From: Mixophyes australis
Taxonomy: Eukaryota; Chordata; Amphibia; Anura; Limnodynastidae
Direction: 5' to 3'
Assembly (NCBI GenBank): GCA_036250195.1
Contig: JAVHZZ010000009.1
Span: 42,189,824 to 42,253,823 of the forward strand
DNA: 64,000 bases
Shown: one piece after another, positions 47,411 to 59,966 of the stretch
How the letters are laid out: each line of letters begins with the position of its first letter
Numbering within the stretch: the first letter of the stretch is position 1
The notes under the pieces: generated by a model
Seen by the model: the letters and a program-made list of their open reading frames with translations, nothing else
What the model was told of the DNA's origin: nothing
Database searches by the model: none
Position numbers and translations under genes: made by a program

Positions 47411-47907
47411 CTTTCCCCATCTAGGTAGAGAGAGATTCAAGCAAATCTTATAAGTTAAAATTGATACTTAAAACAGAGATTCAGATTAATTTCAATGGAA
47501 GCACAAGCCAAATACAATAATCCTTTCAGGAGTCATATCTCTTGTGGGTGCTAGGGGTTTATTACAATAATATGCAATGATGGTGATGAATCAGCAGTGG
47601 TAAATATTCGCTTTTGATTTGGCTGCTTGCATATTGACCCCTCCAGCTAATACTACTGAAATCATATTACAGGAAAACAACAGATGTTCTCTTTAATTTA
47701 TTTTTATTTGTATTTGTATGTTGTATTTCTGTTTGTATTTATTTTCATTTTATATTGAAAATATGACTTTCAAATTTATTAATAACTCAAGACTCTAGTG
47801 GATATTCTCTCTTTTGTATCTGATACTTCATGACATTATTTTATTGTGTACAAATAGGTCAGTGCCACTTAAGCATTTACTACTAACACTGTCACATCTC
47901 TACACTA

Positions 47908-47976
47908 AGGCTGGGTACACACCACAGATTCGTCAGCCGACTGTTGGATCAATCGAGCGATGAACAACCATTCAGG

Positions 47977-48018
<42 letters not shown>

Positions 48019-48433
48019 AGTTAACCCGTGCATGATACTCATGCATTCTAGTCAAATCAAGCTACTTAAGGTGTTAAAAAGGTTCTTGTCATGCATTTGG
48101 GCCATAGCCCAGGCCTCAACCACCAACCACTCCCCACTGTCACCCCTGGCAACCACCAACCACTCCCAACTGTCACTTCTCCTTCAAGAAATATATATTT
48201 TTTTAAAATCTTTATAAACACTTTTAACAATTAACAAATTAAATTAACAAATTAAAAACATCTTAGTATACCAAATTTCAGCCCTTTCTGATTTTTTTTT
48301 TCCACACACACTAAGAATTTAGTAGGTCAGTGTATAACTCCGCCCAGCAGGTGGCGCTGCAGCTTAGTTTTATTTTTTCCACACACACACACAGACAGAC
48401 TGACTAACACACGCCACTAAGCAGTTATATTAT

Positions 48434-48470
<37 letters not shown>

Positions 48471-49312
48471 TGTGTCTATTAAACGATGAGCGACAGTCGT
48501 TTTCAAAGTACCGATCGTCATTTCATTTGATTGTTCAGCAGAACTAGTAATCTCATTCCAAACGTCCTTCCAATCCTGCAGTGTGTACAAAATCACGACC
48601 AATTGCTCAACCGACTGCTGATAGTTCCTCAAACAGTGACTCCTTTCTGGGCGTGTGTATTTAAATTTATGATATTGTGTCTACCTCTCCCTTGGAGTGC
48701 GGTGTCAAAACATCAATCAAATGGGAATAATGTGCTTTTAACGGAGAAGCAATAATAATAATCCTGTTTTACATGCTCCATATGTCATTTTTCTGTTTGT
48801 TCCTGTATGCAAGTGTGTACAACGTGTATTCTTATCACATGTGAAAATGCATACTCTCAGTAAAGTATCATTTATTTCCTGATGTGACATGTGTCCATCT
48901 ATTTGATTTTGTATTATTAAATTTAATTATTTTTTCAAAACATTGATTGCACATATTGTGGCATTAATACCTCTATGTGTATTGAACTTTCTTAAAATAA
49001 CGAGTAGGAATAAATTTATATAGATGTATATTGATATGCCACCTTGCATAATTTTATACACCTTCGTTCACCCTGTTTGTCCCAAAGAACATAGATGTGT
49101 GTTGACACCTCACATAATTGTACACCTGTGTCCACCCTGTCTGTTCCAAAGACCATAGATGTGTATTGACAGGACGGTTAGTTGTGGAAAAATAGTTTAA
49201 AACTTGTATAGTGTGTATGCATGAATCGACTGACTAATCAGAACTTCAGTTGTAAGTGCAATCGTTGTAGAAAACACATTGGTCAGAAAATTCTGTAGTG
49301 TGTACCCAGCCT
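47908..49312. mobile_element. TIR element, AGGCTGGGTACACAC ends, 1405 bp
   Basis: The ends AGGCTGGGTACACACCACAG and the complement AGGCTGGGTACACACTACAG are inverted. CTA is present on both sides. Subterminal TCGTCAGCCGACTG and GAATCGACTGACTAATCAG are loosely inverted. A separate insert at about 48017-48435 (AACCCGTGCATGATACTCAT ... GCAGTTATATTATAG) is embedded between two AT runs (47980-48016 and 48436-48468). No transposase is present. Confidence 0.75.
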
Positions 49313-49629
49313 CTAGCAGTTTGTCTGGAAAATCCTAATGTTTTTCCACTAGACACATCTTGAGAAATCCAACTTAGGATAAATATGAAAATTGGCTTTT
49401 TTTTGTGTGGATCTCTTCCTATATGCGTTGGGGTCATAACACGTCTAAATGAGCCCCAGAGATATGATGGCATCTCTTCCCCCACCACGATTGCATTTTG
49501 AAAATGAGAGCTTGGATTCATAAAGGCTATTAAAAAAAATAACAGTACAAATGAAAAAACATAATAAAACTCATAATAAACAAAAACACAGACTCACATT
49601 CACTTTGTTACAGATATTTGTTTTAAAGA

Positions 49630-49966
49630 TCTTCATCATTACCATTTATTTATATAGCGCCACTAATTCCTCAGCGCTGTACAAATAACACACTCACATC
49701 AGTCCCTGCCACATTGGGGCTTACATACTAAATTCCCTAACACACAAACACACACACACAGACAGACCCACAGACTAGGGTCAATTTGTTAGCAGCCATT
49801 TAACATACCAGTATGTTTTTGGAGTGTGGGAGGAAACCGGAACACTGAACAGATCAGTGGAAACCGGAGGAAACCCACACAAACACGGGGAGAACATACA
49901 AACTCCTCACAGATAATGCCATGGTCGGGAATTGAACTCAACACCCAAGTGCTGTAATGAAGTTAT
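49630..49966 (-). mobile_element. tRNA-headed SINE, long copy
   Basis: The complement runs from a degraded head (GAGTTCAATTCCCGACCATG as B box) through CTCCGGTTTCC and CCAAAAACATACTGG to TTTATATAGCGCC-type tail text. It includes a short extra duplication (GGAAACCGGA) near 49855. Compared with 18892 the A box is lost. Confidence 0.78.
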
Positions 49967-50301
49967 CCTTTAAATATTACACCTGAAATCATAATATTTA
50001 GACTATTTAACTAGCTGTAGTTTTATGTGTAAATCATGATTAAAATATCTAGTTGTGTGGAACCCTTCTCAGAATATTTTAGCTTTGTAGGGATTTTCAA
50101 TTGTTACATGATTATTGGTGCAGCCATATGATCATTGAGTCATTTTTGCAACACACTAACTGTAAAAAATATTACTGTCATATTATGCTGTTAAACTAAA
50201 CTATATTTTAACAACTGATCTGTTCAGTGTATAATCGTAATTCCACCTGCATCCTTGAGAGAGCCATGCTGTCCTGATGCATGGACAATTCCCTAAGCTT
50301 A

Positions 50302-51822
50302 GTGTCACGAACACGCTCCCAGCTGCCGTGACTTTGGGGTGTTTGCTGTATGAGGTCACACACGATTTCAGCCCGCAGTCTCTCTCACCTATCACACAGG
50401 TTCTAGACCTACGGAGTCGCCCCCAAATACAGGATTACATTCAGATTTGCACTTACATGAATTCCATTCTGGCCAATGGGAATTGGCTAGGGAGATGGAC
50501 AGCTTATCAATGTAACTTGATTTCCCCAAAAGTCTGACAATTTTTCCTTTCCACACACAGGTTTTTAAGCCAAATGAAATGGGATGGTCTTCACAGGGGC
50601 AGTGTTTAATGCTAATAGGGGGTAGGGATGTCCCCTGGGTGTCACTATACTTTGCTTACAAATATTCCCAGAGTCTTGACCTGTTTGTAATTCTTCACAG
50701 ATATATCTCAGAGAAATAACACCCCCCTCAATAAACCGGTCATAATCTCCCACACCTTTAAATCCCAAACATAATGGAATTATGACAATGTGAGATACCT
50801 CTTCCAAAGATATGTGACTATGGCTGTTTCCTGTGTAGTTGGTATCTGTGTTTTAAAACCCTGGTGTGGTTTTTGTCCTTCAGTACGGAGTGGCAGAGGG
50901 ATTTTCCAAATTAGGAAAAATGAAGGCATTTCCTTTCAAGTTCATATTTCTATATACCTACATAAAGACCATGCAGATTTTTATAGGAGAGTCTCTAAGT
51001 TTCACACCTAGGCATATGGCTCTCCAATTTACACCCAGGGGTTAGTTTGTGTTTACAATACCTATTGAAAGGAAGTCAATTAGCTAGGGCAATACATGAT
51101 CAAATACAATGGATGTCTGTGATCTGCATATATTAAGCTGGTCTCTTCACAAAGGGTTTCCCTAACTCAATTACCTCCTACTGGGCTCATTTGGTCACAC
51201 ATTTAAATTCAGGTTAATTTATGTATCCATGCAAAGTTTTGATTTTGAGCCCTGACATTCAATATTCTATTTCAGCATATCAGATGTATGCTCTCATCCT
51301 GACACTTAGCATTAGTAAATCCTCTGGGGCTCAGGGGCAAGCAGTGTACATAACTGCAGACTATTGATCTAAAAGTTCATATACGGAAGACCTGGGCAAC
51401 TTTGTATTATCACAGAACACATCCTTTATAATGTCAACTTGATGTCACCAATTGCAGTTTTATACCAGACTGCCCTAGACATCTCAGGGAAATTAGGTGC
51501 AATGTATTGCTATACTGATTAATATGACTCTGTCCTCAGTGGTACCAGCCTTTAATTTGATATAATGTGCTAGATTTTCCTGTGTCGAATATTAAAGATT
51601 CATGTTCGTGTTCTCTTTTCCATAGCACTTCTGCAGAGATTCACCTTCTGAAATATTCAAAACTTCCCCTCATCCCACCCCCAGATTAATCTCTGAACCA
51701 TATTTATGCGTTACATGACTATGTTTACTGTTCTCTCAGCAATCTCATTGTTGTCATGAAATAAACACCTTCAAGGCCAGATGGTTCTGTTGTTCATTTC
51801 TGTCCACTGGTGACCTCACAAG
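50302..51822 (+). mobile_element. Possible solo LTR
   Basis: The unit starts TGTCACGAACACGCTCCCAG, a typical LTR-like start, and contains an AATAAA signal at about 51762. A TCACA end near 51822 is possible. No matching 5 bp duplication was found, so both the right boundary and the identity are uncertain. Confidence 0.35.
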
Positions 51823-54800
51823 CAGTAGAGAGTGCTACAAAATGGTTGAAAACAATGAAATTGACATCTGTAGTCCAGCTGTGCATTTGTGTCTCTCCAA
51901 TATGGACATGTGTTTTTGCGTTTTCTTGTGTAGAACAAACAAGGTGTTTTGCCATAACAATAACTTTGTGTTTACATTGGTTAAATATTATGAAGATGAA
52001 AACAATCCCCAAAAATTATTTTTGAAAGGTTGCAGATGAGAACTTTTTAAAAAAATAATTGGTATTATACATGTCACATAATTATGTTGTTGTTTCCTAT
52101 TTGGTCTTATTGTTTCCAGATCAAAACAATTATCCATAAATTATCTAGCTTTATAACTAATAACTGTCTATCCTTCTCTGTAGGAAGGTTTTGTACTGTG
52201 TTTATGACCCAAAATAATAAGTTATTTAGACATAAGCTGTTAACAGGTCAAAAATATGTTGGGGTTGAATTATTAAGGAAAGTAAGGCAGAAAATAACTT
52301 TGTACCTTGTCAAAACCATGTTGTGTTGGAGGGGGGGGGCAGGGATTTAAAAGGCAGATTTATAGTTGGGGTAAGGCATGTTCTAGATCAACTTTAAATT
52401 TCAATGTAAAAATAAATCTATGAAGTATTTGTGTGCTACATGAAAACAGCCAGTATTTATCTTATGTGCAAAATACTAAACTCATTTGCACCCCTTGCAT
52501 TGTAACATGGTTTTGTACATACTTTCCTTAATGAATTAGGCCCATTGAATTTAAAACAAGCAAATAAATTAAATAAAAAATATTGTGTCTTAAGCATACT
52601 GTTTACTTGTTCTTAAATGAACAGTTAATATATAAAAAATATTTTGCCTGTGTACTATTGATTCAGTGCTATGGAAATATTTGTATTTATCATAATCCTT
52701 CCATAGACACACCTGTAATTTTATTTGTTGTGCCTTTCAAAATATATTTTATAGGTTGTTTTTTTTTTGGGGGGGGGGGTTAGGCTTTGATTTTTAAAAA
52801 TGTGCTTTTAGTGAAAAAAATATATATTTTTTTTTTTAAAAAAATCCTTTATTCATTTTTTATAAAAACAAAAGAAAATGACAACAGTAGAAACATTGGA
52901 CATGGAAAGTATCTAGTATGTTTGGAAGTTATGTAATACATATATAATGTTAATTACATTTATAGTACATTTAAAGCTATTTTCCCTTGCTTTTTTATTT
53001 TATTTTGAAATAATCTTTTAATCATAAAATTGAAGACAATATTTTAAAATAATCTGAACAAAGCAATGTAATTGTTCTTATTTGCATAATAGTAACAATA
53101 ATAATGATTAAACTAACATTTAATACAAGCATTTCAAGACATCTCCCATAATAATGATTTGCTATTTATTGTTAGATCATAAAAACAAGTGATAAAATAT
53201 GTAAAATACCTCCCCTCTTCACTTTACTTGCTGAATATTCTCTCTATATTGGTGATTTTGAGACAAAATCATCATTTTCATTTTTGTAAGACAATCAAGT
53301 GTTTTGAGATGAAGCAGAAGTGTCCTAAGATAACCCGGGATGAAGACAATGCATACCATAAGTTTTTCCCATGTAATTAAAAAAACGATGCTGTTTCCCA
53401 CTGAGAAGACAGGAATCATTCTCATTGTTTAAATTATGGCTCTATACAATTGCACTACTTATTTTATCATGTTTATTTGATCCTGTTTAATTTAACTCCA
53501 TGGAATGCATAACTTTATCAATCACTGCTTGTTAGTGTGATTCGGCTTCTCCATTATTATAAATAAACCTTCACTGAGATAGTCTACCTAAATGCGGTTA
53601 TTTTTTAAACTTCCCATCAGTTTTCATGCAAAACAATTTACACACAACTAACTTTGGAATCTAGGCAGTATGGTCAACTGCCGACTGACCGTTGTGTTTG
53701 TGTTGTAGCAACAACCCTTTTAAATGAAGTGAGATTTGAGAAGAGAAATCTTTACGTCACGTGTGCCGAGCCACCATACAGACACAAGGGCAAAGCTCTC
53801 CTATTCTGAGTTGTGTATAGCGACAAAATGTTAGGGAAAACTGGAACACAGCACGTCAGACTTTCATTCAATCTTGTAAAGTTCTTCAATAATCCTCACT
53901 TGGGACAAATATTAAAGAGTTGATTCCAACAAAAGCAAAGTAGTGAAAATGTAATACTAGCAGGGGAGCATGTTAGAGATGATCGTTGCCAAAGAAAGTT
54001 TGGTTCTTGCTATGTATTTAAAAGAAAGCAATAGTGAAACCCACAACGCAAATTACATTTTTATTGTAGTCCACGTTGGGTGTGTGGCTCAGTGATAATG
54101 ATTGGTAGATTGTTTTACAACCTTTGGGGTGACATGTTTCCTTCATACCTTCCTTCAATATGATACAAAGCAACAACCCCTTTTTTTATATAACTGGAAC
54201 TTTCAATATGATACAAAGCAACAACCCCTTTATTTATATAACTGGAACTCTTCCTCCCATGCAACCTGAAATAGCTCCATTTACAAATGCTAGATATGCA
54301 TTGTCAAGCAGTTTTAAGAGTAATAGCAAAATCTATATATGACAGTTTTTACTGTACCTCACAGCAGTTATTCCACTAGCCCACAGGCATTAAGACCACC
54401 CCTTGTTTGACTTCTCCTAAAATAGTGGTCCAGCCTCATGCAAGTCTTAAATGAAGCATGATAGTGATGGGATGTTTGAACTTTTTACATTTTGTGTGCT
54501 TGAGTGTTTTTTTATTACAATGGTCATAATTTATCTATTAATGCACTTTTCCTTACAAAGTGCTTCTAGATGGTGCAAAAGGTGTCCCATTAGTAAAGGA
54601 CAGGTCCCATTTATTGTCAACTTCTATGTACCATTAAGTTCTAGTGCCCTCCCCCCCACTAAACATTGAACTCTCCCCTAAACCGAGTTTTCTCTCCTGA
54701 CAACTTTTAATCATGTCCTGTAAAAAGAAATCATATTTTAGCATGAGGGGGCATAGTACATACCAATGTGCATTCATGCACCTACCCAGCATTCAGCAAT

Positions 54801-55797
54801 GAGCACCCATGGTTCAATCAGGTCCTCCCATCAGACGATGAAACATTTTACACTTTGTAGATGCTGAAATCTTGGCCCACTATTACATGTGCAACTCCCA
54901 TAAAAATGGGTGCAATTGCGAAAATATTTTGCAGATGGCATAAATACTGTTGAAAATGCATGTGTTGCATTACTATAAATTATCTGAATTGTGTTTATTA
55001 TCGGAGTGAACACAGTTTACACACTTTTCACCACAATTTTCTGCACCAACACTATGTTCCAATGTACCAAGGAAGGAGGCAATAAGGTCATGTAACTTCC
55101 ATTATAACTTTGGCCGGTAGCTTATGTGCTGCCGGCAGTGGTTAAGTGATATTAATCAACAGGGCTTTTTTCCATCTGCCCAGTGGAGAACCAAATCACA
55201 AGCATCATTGCCAGGCTGGGATGCACTATGGTGAGTTTCTGGAACATATCAGAAACTCCTCTTCTACCGACCGGCAGTTCATAATCCATATAGGTTACCT
55301 GCAGTAGTTTTTTAGCCTTAAAAGAGAAAATGGGAGAGCACCTACTGTGCTTGTATCCTGATATAGACATACCCTTGACATACCCTGATATAGACATACC
55401 CTATTCCTTGACATGCTAGAATAAGAAGTAGTATTATCCTGGATAGTCCAAATATAATACCTCTAAAACATTCTGTTTGGTGCATCATTTGTTTAATATA
55501 ATCTCATGAGATTCCCTGATCTATAGCTGAGACCTGATGACATGTTTGAAAAGCTGCATTTGAAAACCTATTTATCATAAATACTACAGTAGATGAACTT
55601 TTAATATGGAAGGTAGCAGGTACCATCATGAACCATTTCCTATAGTAAATTGGTGGCAGGTTGTCAAATCGCACAAGTACAGTATGTTAAGTTTAATAGT
55701 GTGCTATGAATTACACATGGATTTCAAATCCTTTTCATAAATTAACAGTACATAAGTTACTTAATGTTGCATCATTTACTCTTTGGTGTTTTAATAG
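51823..55797. other. Intron sequence, mostly unassigned
   Basis: Apart from a 48 bp tandem duplication at 54154-54249 (TTCAATATGATACAAAGCAA units) and a short GATATAGACATACCCT repeat near 55360-55400, nothing was recognised before exon d. Confidence 0.45.
54154..54249 (+). repeat. 48 bp tandem duplication
   Basis: Two adjacent, almost identical 48 bp units begin TTCAATATGATACAAAGCAA at 54154 and 54202. Confidence 0.92.
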
Positions 55798-55896
55798 GTT
55801 TGCCAGACGAAAGTGATGAAATTGAATGATGTGGTGTCCCAGTATGCTTGGTATCCATGTAAAGCCAGATCAGATGTAATGCATTTCTGGTTAAAG
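55798..55896 (+). CDS. PAPPA: Pappalysin (PAPPA-like) internal exon d
   Basis: This 99 nt, 33-codon, phase 0/0 exon lies between TTTTAATAG and GTAAGT. It begins VCQTKVMKLNDVVSQYAWYP and ends HFWLK. The VC.TKV...SQ.AWYPC pattern is the PAPP-A segment that directly follows GQPxAxQ of the previous exon, so the order and frame support one gene. No further pappalysin exon was recognised between here and the end of the window; at least 8 kb of the next intron is present. The middle of this exon is more diverged from the human protein as I remember it than the other three exons are. Confidence 0.82.
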
Positions 55897-56459
55897 GTAA
55901 GTGACATTAATCAAACATCTCATATTTGATTATATATTTAAAGTTATCATTTCTTGAGAAATTCATTTATAGTATAAATTAATAGATCAAGAGAACTAAC
56001 TGTAAAAGAGGATCTGTCAACAACATGCTATCTACTGTGTCAATGGCTACAAAGAAACCTTTTTTATGCCAACTGTATAGTGGACAAGGAACTATGTAGT
56101 AAAGAAAGAAAATGTTTGTAAGGTTCCCTACTGTGCTCCTCTATACTGTGCTCCTCTATATTGCTCCAGGGCAAGCTCCCCAGTACTAGACCTCTCCTGT
56201 CCAGCCTTAAATTTCTAAGACGATCAAACATACAGTATAAAAGGACAAAAAGCTAGTTTTAAAAAGCAATCTCTATTTATAAAAAAGAAGCATTATCTGA
56301 CTTACTTTGTGATAAAATGCAGTTAGCTGGCAGAGATCACAAAAGGTCACCCTGCTATAGACGTCAATGTGGTGGTCAAGGTGTTATTACCAATATTAAT
56401 ATCAAGATCTAAAAAAGGTCTCACCTGTTTTTTAATAATTCTATGTACATTTTAATATA

Positions 56460-56462
<3 letters not shown>

Positions 56463-56507
<45 letters not shown>
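56463..56507 (+). repeat. (AT)n microsatellite, target of a hAT MITE
   Basis: This is an alternating TA run that continues after the MITE at 57004-57016, so the element inserted into the microsatellite. Confidence 0.92.
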
Positions 56508-56510
<3 letters not shown>

Positions 56511-57003
56511 GGATGTGCACCGGCCACTTTTGGTGTTTCGTGTTTTGTGTTTTGGATTCGGATTTGCTTGAGGTTTTGGGTTCGGATTTGTTTGCGCAAA
56601 ACACCTGACGAAAGGTTTTGGTTTGGATTTATTTTGAAAAAAAACATAAAAAGTGCTAAAAACCAGCTTTGTGGTTTTTTTTTTCCACTCCTACGCTATT
56701 ATTAACCTCAATAACATTCAATAACAATCATTTCCACTAATTTCCAGTCTATTCTGAACACCTCACAATATTGTTTTTAGGCCAAAAGGTTGCACCGAGG
56801 TAGCTTGAGCACATAATGCCAAAAAAAGAGGTACAAGATGGAATTGTTCTGGGCCCTCCCTCCCACCCCTCGCGGGATTCGACGCGAGACTTGGCTGACA
56901 GAGCCTCGTTTTCATTTTTTGCCCGAACAGTGCTCGGATCCCGTTCGGATCCGCACTGTTCGGATGGGCTCGGATTAGCGGAATCCGAGCCCGCTCATCT
57001 CTA
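56508..57003 (-). mobile_element. hAT MITE of the TAGAGATG family, 496 bp
   Basis: The left end TAGGGATGTGCACCGGCCAC equals the family's 3' end (complement at 63742). The right end ...GAGCCCGCTCATCTCTA equals the 5' end. ATATATAT lies on both sides, consistent with an 8 bp duplication within the AT run. The interior at about 56690-56770 (CACTCCTACGCTATTATTAA) is the complement of 63460-63560. It is a minus-oriented deletion derivative of the 4979 bp element. It has no coding capacity. Confidence 0.9.
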
Positions 57004-57839
57004 ATATATATATATATTTCCAAAGCAGAACACATTTTAAAGATGTAAATTCATATTTAAATCCATCAAGTTGTCATCAAAACAAGTGGACATTCCTTGT
57101 AACCAGTTGTTACACATTAGGTAGAAATTTCTACCTTTCCTTTTTAGTAAAGGAATATCCTGAAAAATAATTTCTGTAGCCATTGAAAAAGCTTAACTGA
57201 CTCAGATGAATAGGGGGTTTTGGGAATTAATTCAGAACCACCAATTCCTCATAGATAAAAACAGAAAAAACTATAATACTTAACACAGCTCAGTAGAACG
57301 GAGATCCTTCACAGTCCCTCACAAAGAAATATGAAAGAGAGAAATATAACATAGTGTAACATTGCAGAGTATATTAAACAACAAATAATACTATAATGTA
57401 TCTGTATAATGTATCTGATTAATTCAATATGGTGAAGATTCTGCTTATATTCCATGTGATGTTCACCACTATCTTTCTCCCTCCATGACAACTTGTATTC
57501 AAACGTCTGTTCGGGTGCCTTTAACAATCACCAATCAGCGTGTCCTTTCCTCAAAGGTAATACACTTGCAAAATCGAGACTTGGAAATCACGTATCTAAA
57601 CAGCTATCAATATTGTTCTTTTCACGATCAATTTGTGGAAACGAGAAGTGTATCTCCATATATTTTCATAACCAACCTAGAAAAAATAGAGAATATACAA
57701 TATGTTAACTATCCGATGCCATTTATTAGATTCTTTAACATAAAAACAATTAAAAGAAATTCACAAACATTGATGTGATACCCAGGTCATCATACAGCAA
57801 ATCTCCTCTACAAAATTGATATCCAGGAAAGAGTAATCC

Positions 57840-58763
57840 GTTAACCCCAAGCACCCTTTCCGACATGTTTCGACTCTACGAGCGAGTCTTTTTCAAGGTA
57901 ATGTACCGGAGACCCAAGTGTCCCCTTTATAGTTCTTAATACCAGTCCCATTACTCTCCAAATTGACATACATAAAAATAAACAGCATAAAAATTCAACT
58001 TTAAACACTTTCTTATAAACTTGAATACATGCAGAACAGGATATGCGGCAGTTTTGTAATAAAATGAAAAAAGTAAAAAAGTGAAAATAATAATAAAAAT
58101 AATCCAAACCATCTCCAAATAATATACCATCTCATAAACATATCAGTCGTCTGTAGTACAAAGTGCAGTAACTCAGTGTAACTGTCTAAACGAGAATCCC
58201 CATTATGAATATCATACAGTCTATAACAGTGGTATAATCCGATTGGTATCGGGATCCGCAATCCAAACCTCACTTTAAAACAATTTCTCTGCGCATGTGT
58301 ATGAAATCTACTACGACACTTCACAATCTGGATTCTCGTTATACATACTTTAATTGTATGATTAATCAGCATTCAATCATTTTATATTTCTACACAAATA
58401 AACATTGCTGAAATACAGAGAACATTTAAATAGATAGTCATTCATATAAATATACAATGTGCAGTTGATTTTCACACAAAAGTAATCACATCATGCAAGT
58501 AATGTTTATATACACCCTCACTTACATCAATACAAGTAGGTGAGATGACTGGTATTAATGTACATATCAACAGTATTCTTATAATACAAATGTTATTTTA
58601 ATGCATCATTGACATATATTGATACAAATGTGAATTGTTTCAATTCTTCCCGTCTTCTTATCAGCAGTAGGTATCTCAAAACATAGAAAAGAAGACAGAG
58701 TCAAAAGTATAAGAAAATATTATCATTCTAAAAAGCATTTTAGTTCAAACTCTTTATTCAGAC
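57840..58763 (-). mobile_element. Penelope-like element, 3' part with ribozyme-like motif
   Basis: The complement continues the coding end GLNKEFELKC across the hAT insertion (at 58763), then a stop and about 850 bp of non-coding sequence. At 57861-57898 it reads CTTGAAAAAGACTCGCTCG followed by TAGAGTCGAAACATGTC. This kind of sequence, with a GACTC/GAGTC stem followed by CGAAAC, resembles the hammerhead ribozyme core found in Penelope-like element repeats. The left boundary is not defined. Confidence 0.65.
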
Positions 58764-59009
58764 TAGAGATGAGCGCACTCGGATTTATGAAATCCGAGCC
58801 CACCCGAACGTTGCCGATCCGAGTCGGATCCGAGACAGATCCGGGTATTGGCGCCAAATTCAAATCTGAAACTGAGGCTCTGACTCATAATCCCGTTGTC
58901 GGAACTCGCGATACTCGGATCCTATAAATTCCCCGCTAGTCGCCGCCATCTTCACTCGGGCATTGATCAGGGTAGAGGGAGGGTGTGTTAGGTGGTTCTC
59001 TGTCCTGCT

Positions 59010-59965
59010 ATATCTCGTGCTGTTCAGTGCTGTGCTGTGCTGTGCTCAGTCCAGTGGTGCTGTGTCCTGTGCTCTGTCCTTCTGAGGTCAGTGGTGCTGC
59101 TGGGTCCTATGCTGGGCATAGTTATTTCCCCATTATTCCCAAGTTTTTTAAAAATGTAAAAAAAAGTTATAAAAAAAATAAAAAAAATAAAAATATAATT
59201 ATAACCAAATTTGCAAAACCAATCCAGCAGTATAAGCCCATTGGTACTGCAATATTACCAAGTTCACACATTCAGCAGTAAAAGTCCAATGGTACTGCAA
59301 TATTACAAAGTTCACACATTCTGCAGTATCAGTCCAGTGGTGCTGTGTCCTGTGCTCTGTCCTGCTGAGTTCAGTAGTGCTGCTGGGTCCTGTGCTGTGT
59401 CCTGTTCAGTCCAGTGGTGCTGTGTCCTGTGCTCTGTGCTTCTAAGGGCATAGTTATTTCCCCAATATTCCCCTGTGTTTAAAAAAATAAAAAAAAGTTA
59501 TTTAAAAAAATACCAAAAACTAATTAATTTTTTTTTTAATTACCACAAAATTTGAACAACCAATCCTGCAGTATAAGCCCATTGGTACTGCAATATTACC
59601 AAGTTCACACATTCAGCAGTAAAAGTCCAGTGGTACTACAATATTACAAAGTTTACACATTCTGCAGTATCAGTCCAGTGGTGCTGTGTCCTGTGCTCTG
59701 TCCTGCTGAGTTCCGTAGTGCTGCTGGGTCCTGTGCTGTGTCCTGTTCAGTCCAGTGGTGCTGTGTCCTGTGCTCTGTGCTTCTAAGGGCATAGTTATTT
59801 CCCCATTATTCCCAAGTTTTTAAAAAATCAAAAAAAAGTTATAAAAAATATTAAAATACATTTTTTTAAAAAAAAAGTAATTATAACCAAATTTGCAAAA
59901 CCAATCCAGCAGTATAAGTCCATTGGTACTGCAATATTACCAAGTTCACAAATTCTGCAGTATCT
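59010..59965 (+). repeat. 341 bp tandem repeat in hAT 5' leader
   Basis: Units containing CAGTATAAGCCCATTGGTAC recur at about 59229, 59570 and 59910 with a period of 340-341 bp. The first is preceded by a partial unit (CAGTGGTGCTGTGTCCTGTG). Within each unit, TACTGCAATATTAC and CTGTGTCCTGTGCTCTGT are themselves repeated. Open frames here are by-products of the repeat. Confidence 0.9.
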
Positions 59966-59966
59966 T

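Noticed and set aside
50302..51822. Full LTR retrotransposon
   Set aside because: There is no second LTR, primer site or coding region and no clear target duplication. It was kept only as a possible solo LTR.
59211..59794. Two similar Cys/Val/Leu-rich open frames as a gene family
   Set aside because: They arise from the 341 bp tandem array in the hAT leader. They have no initiation context or domain, and the sequence is explained by the repeat.
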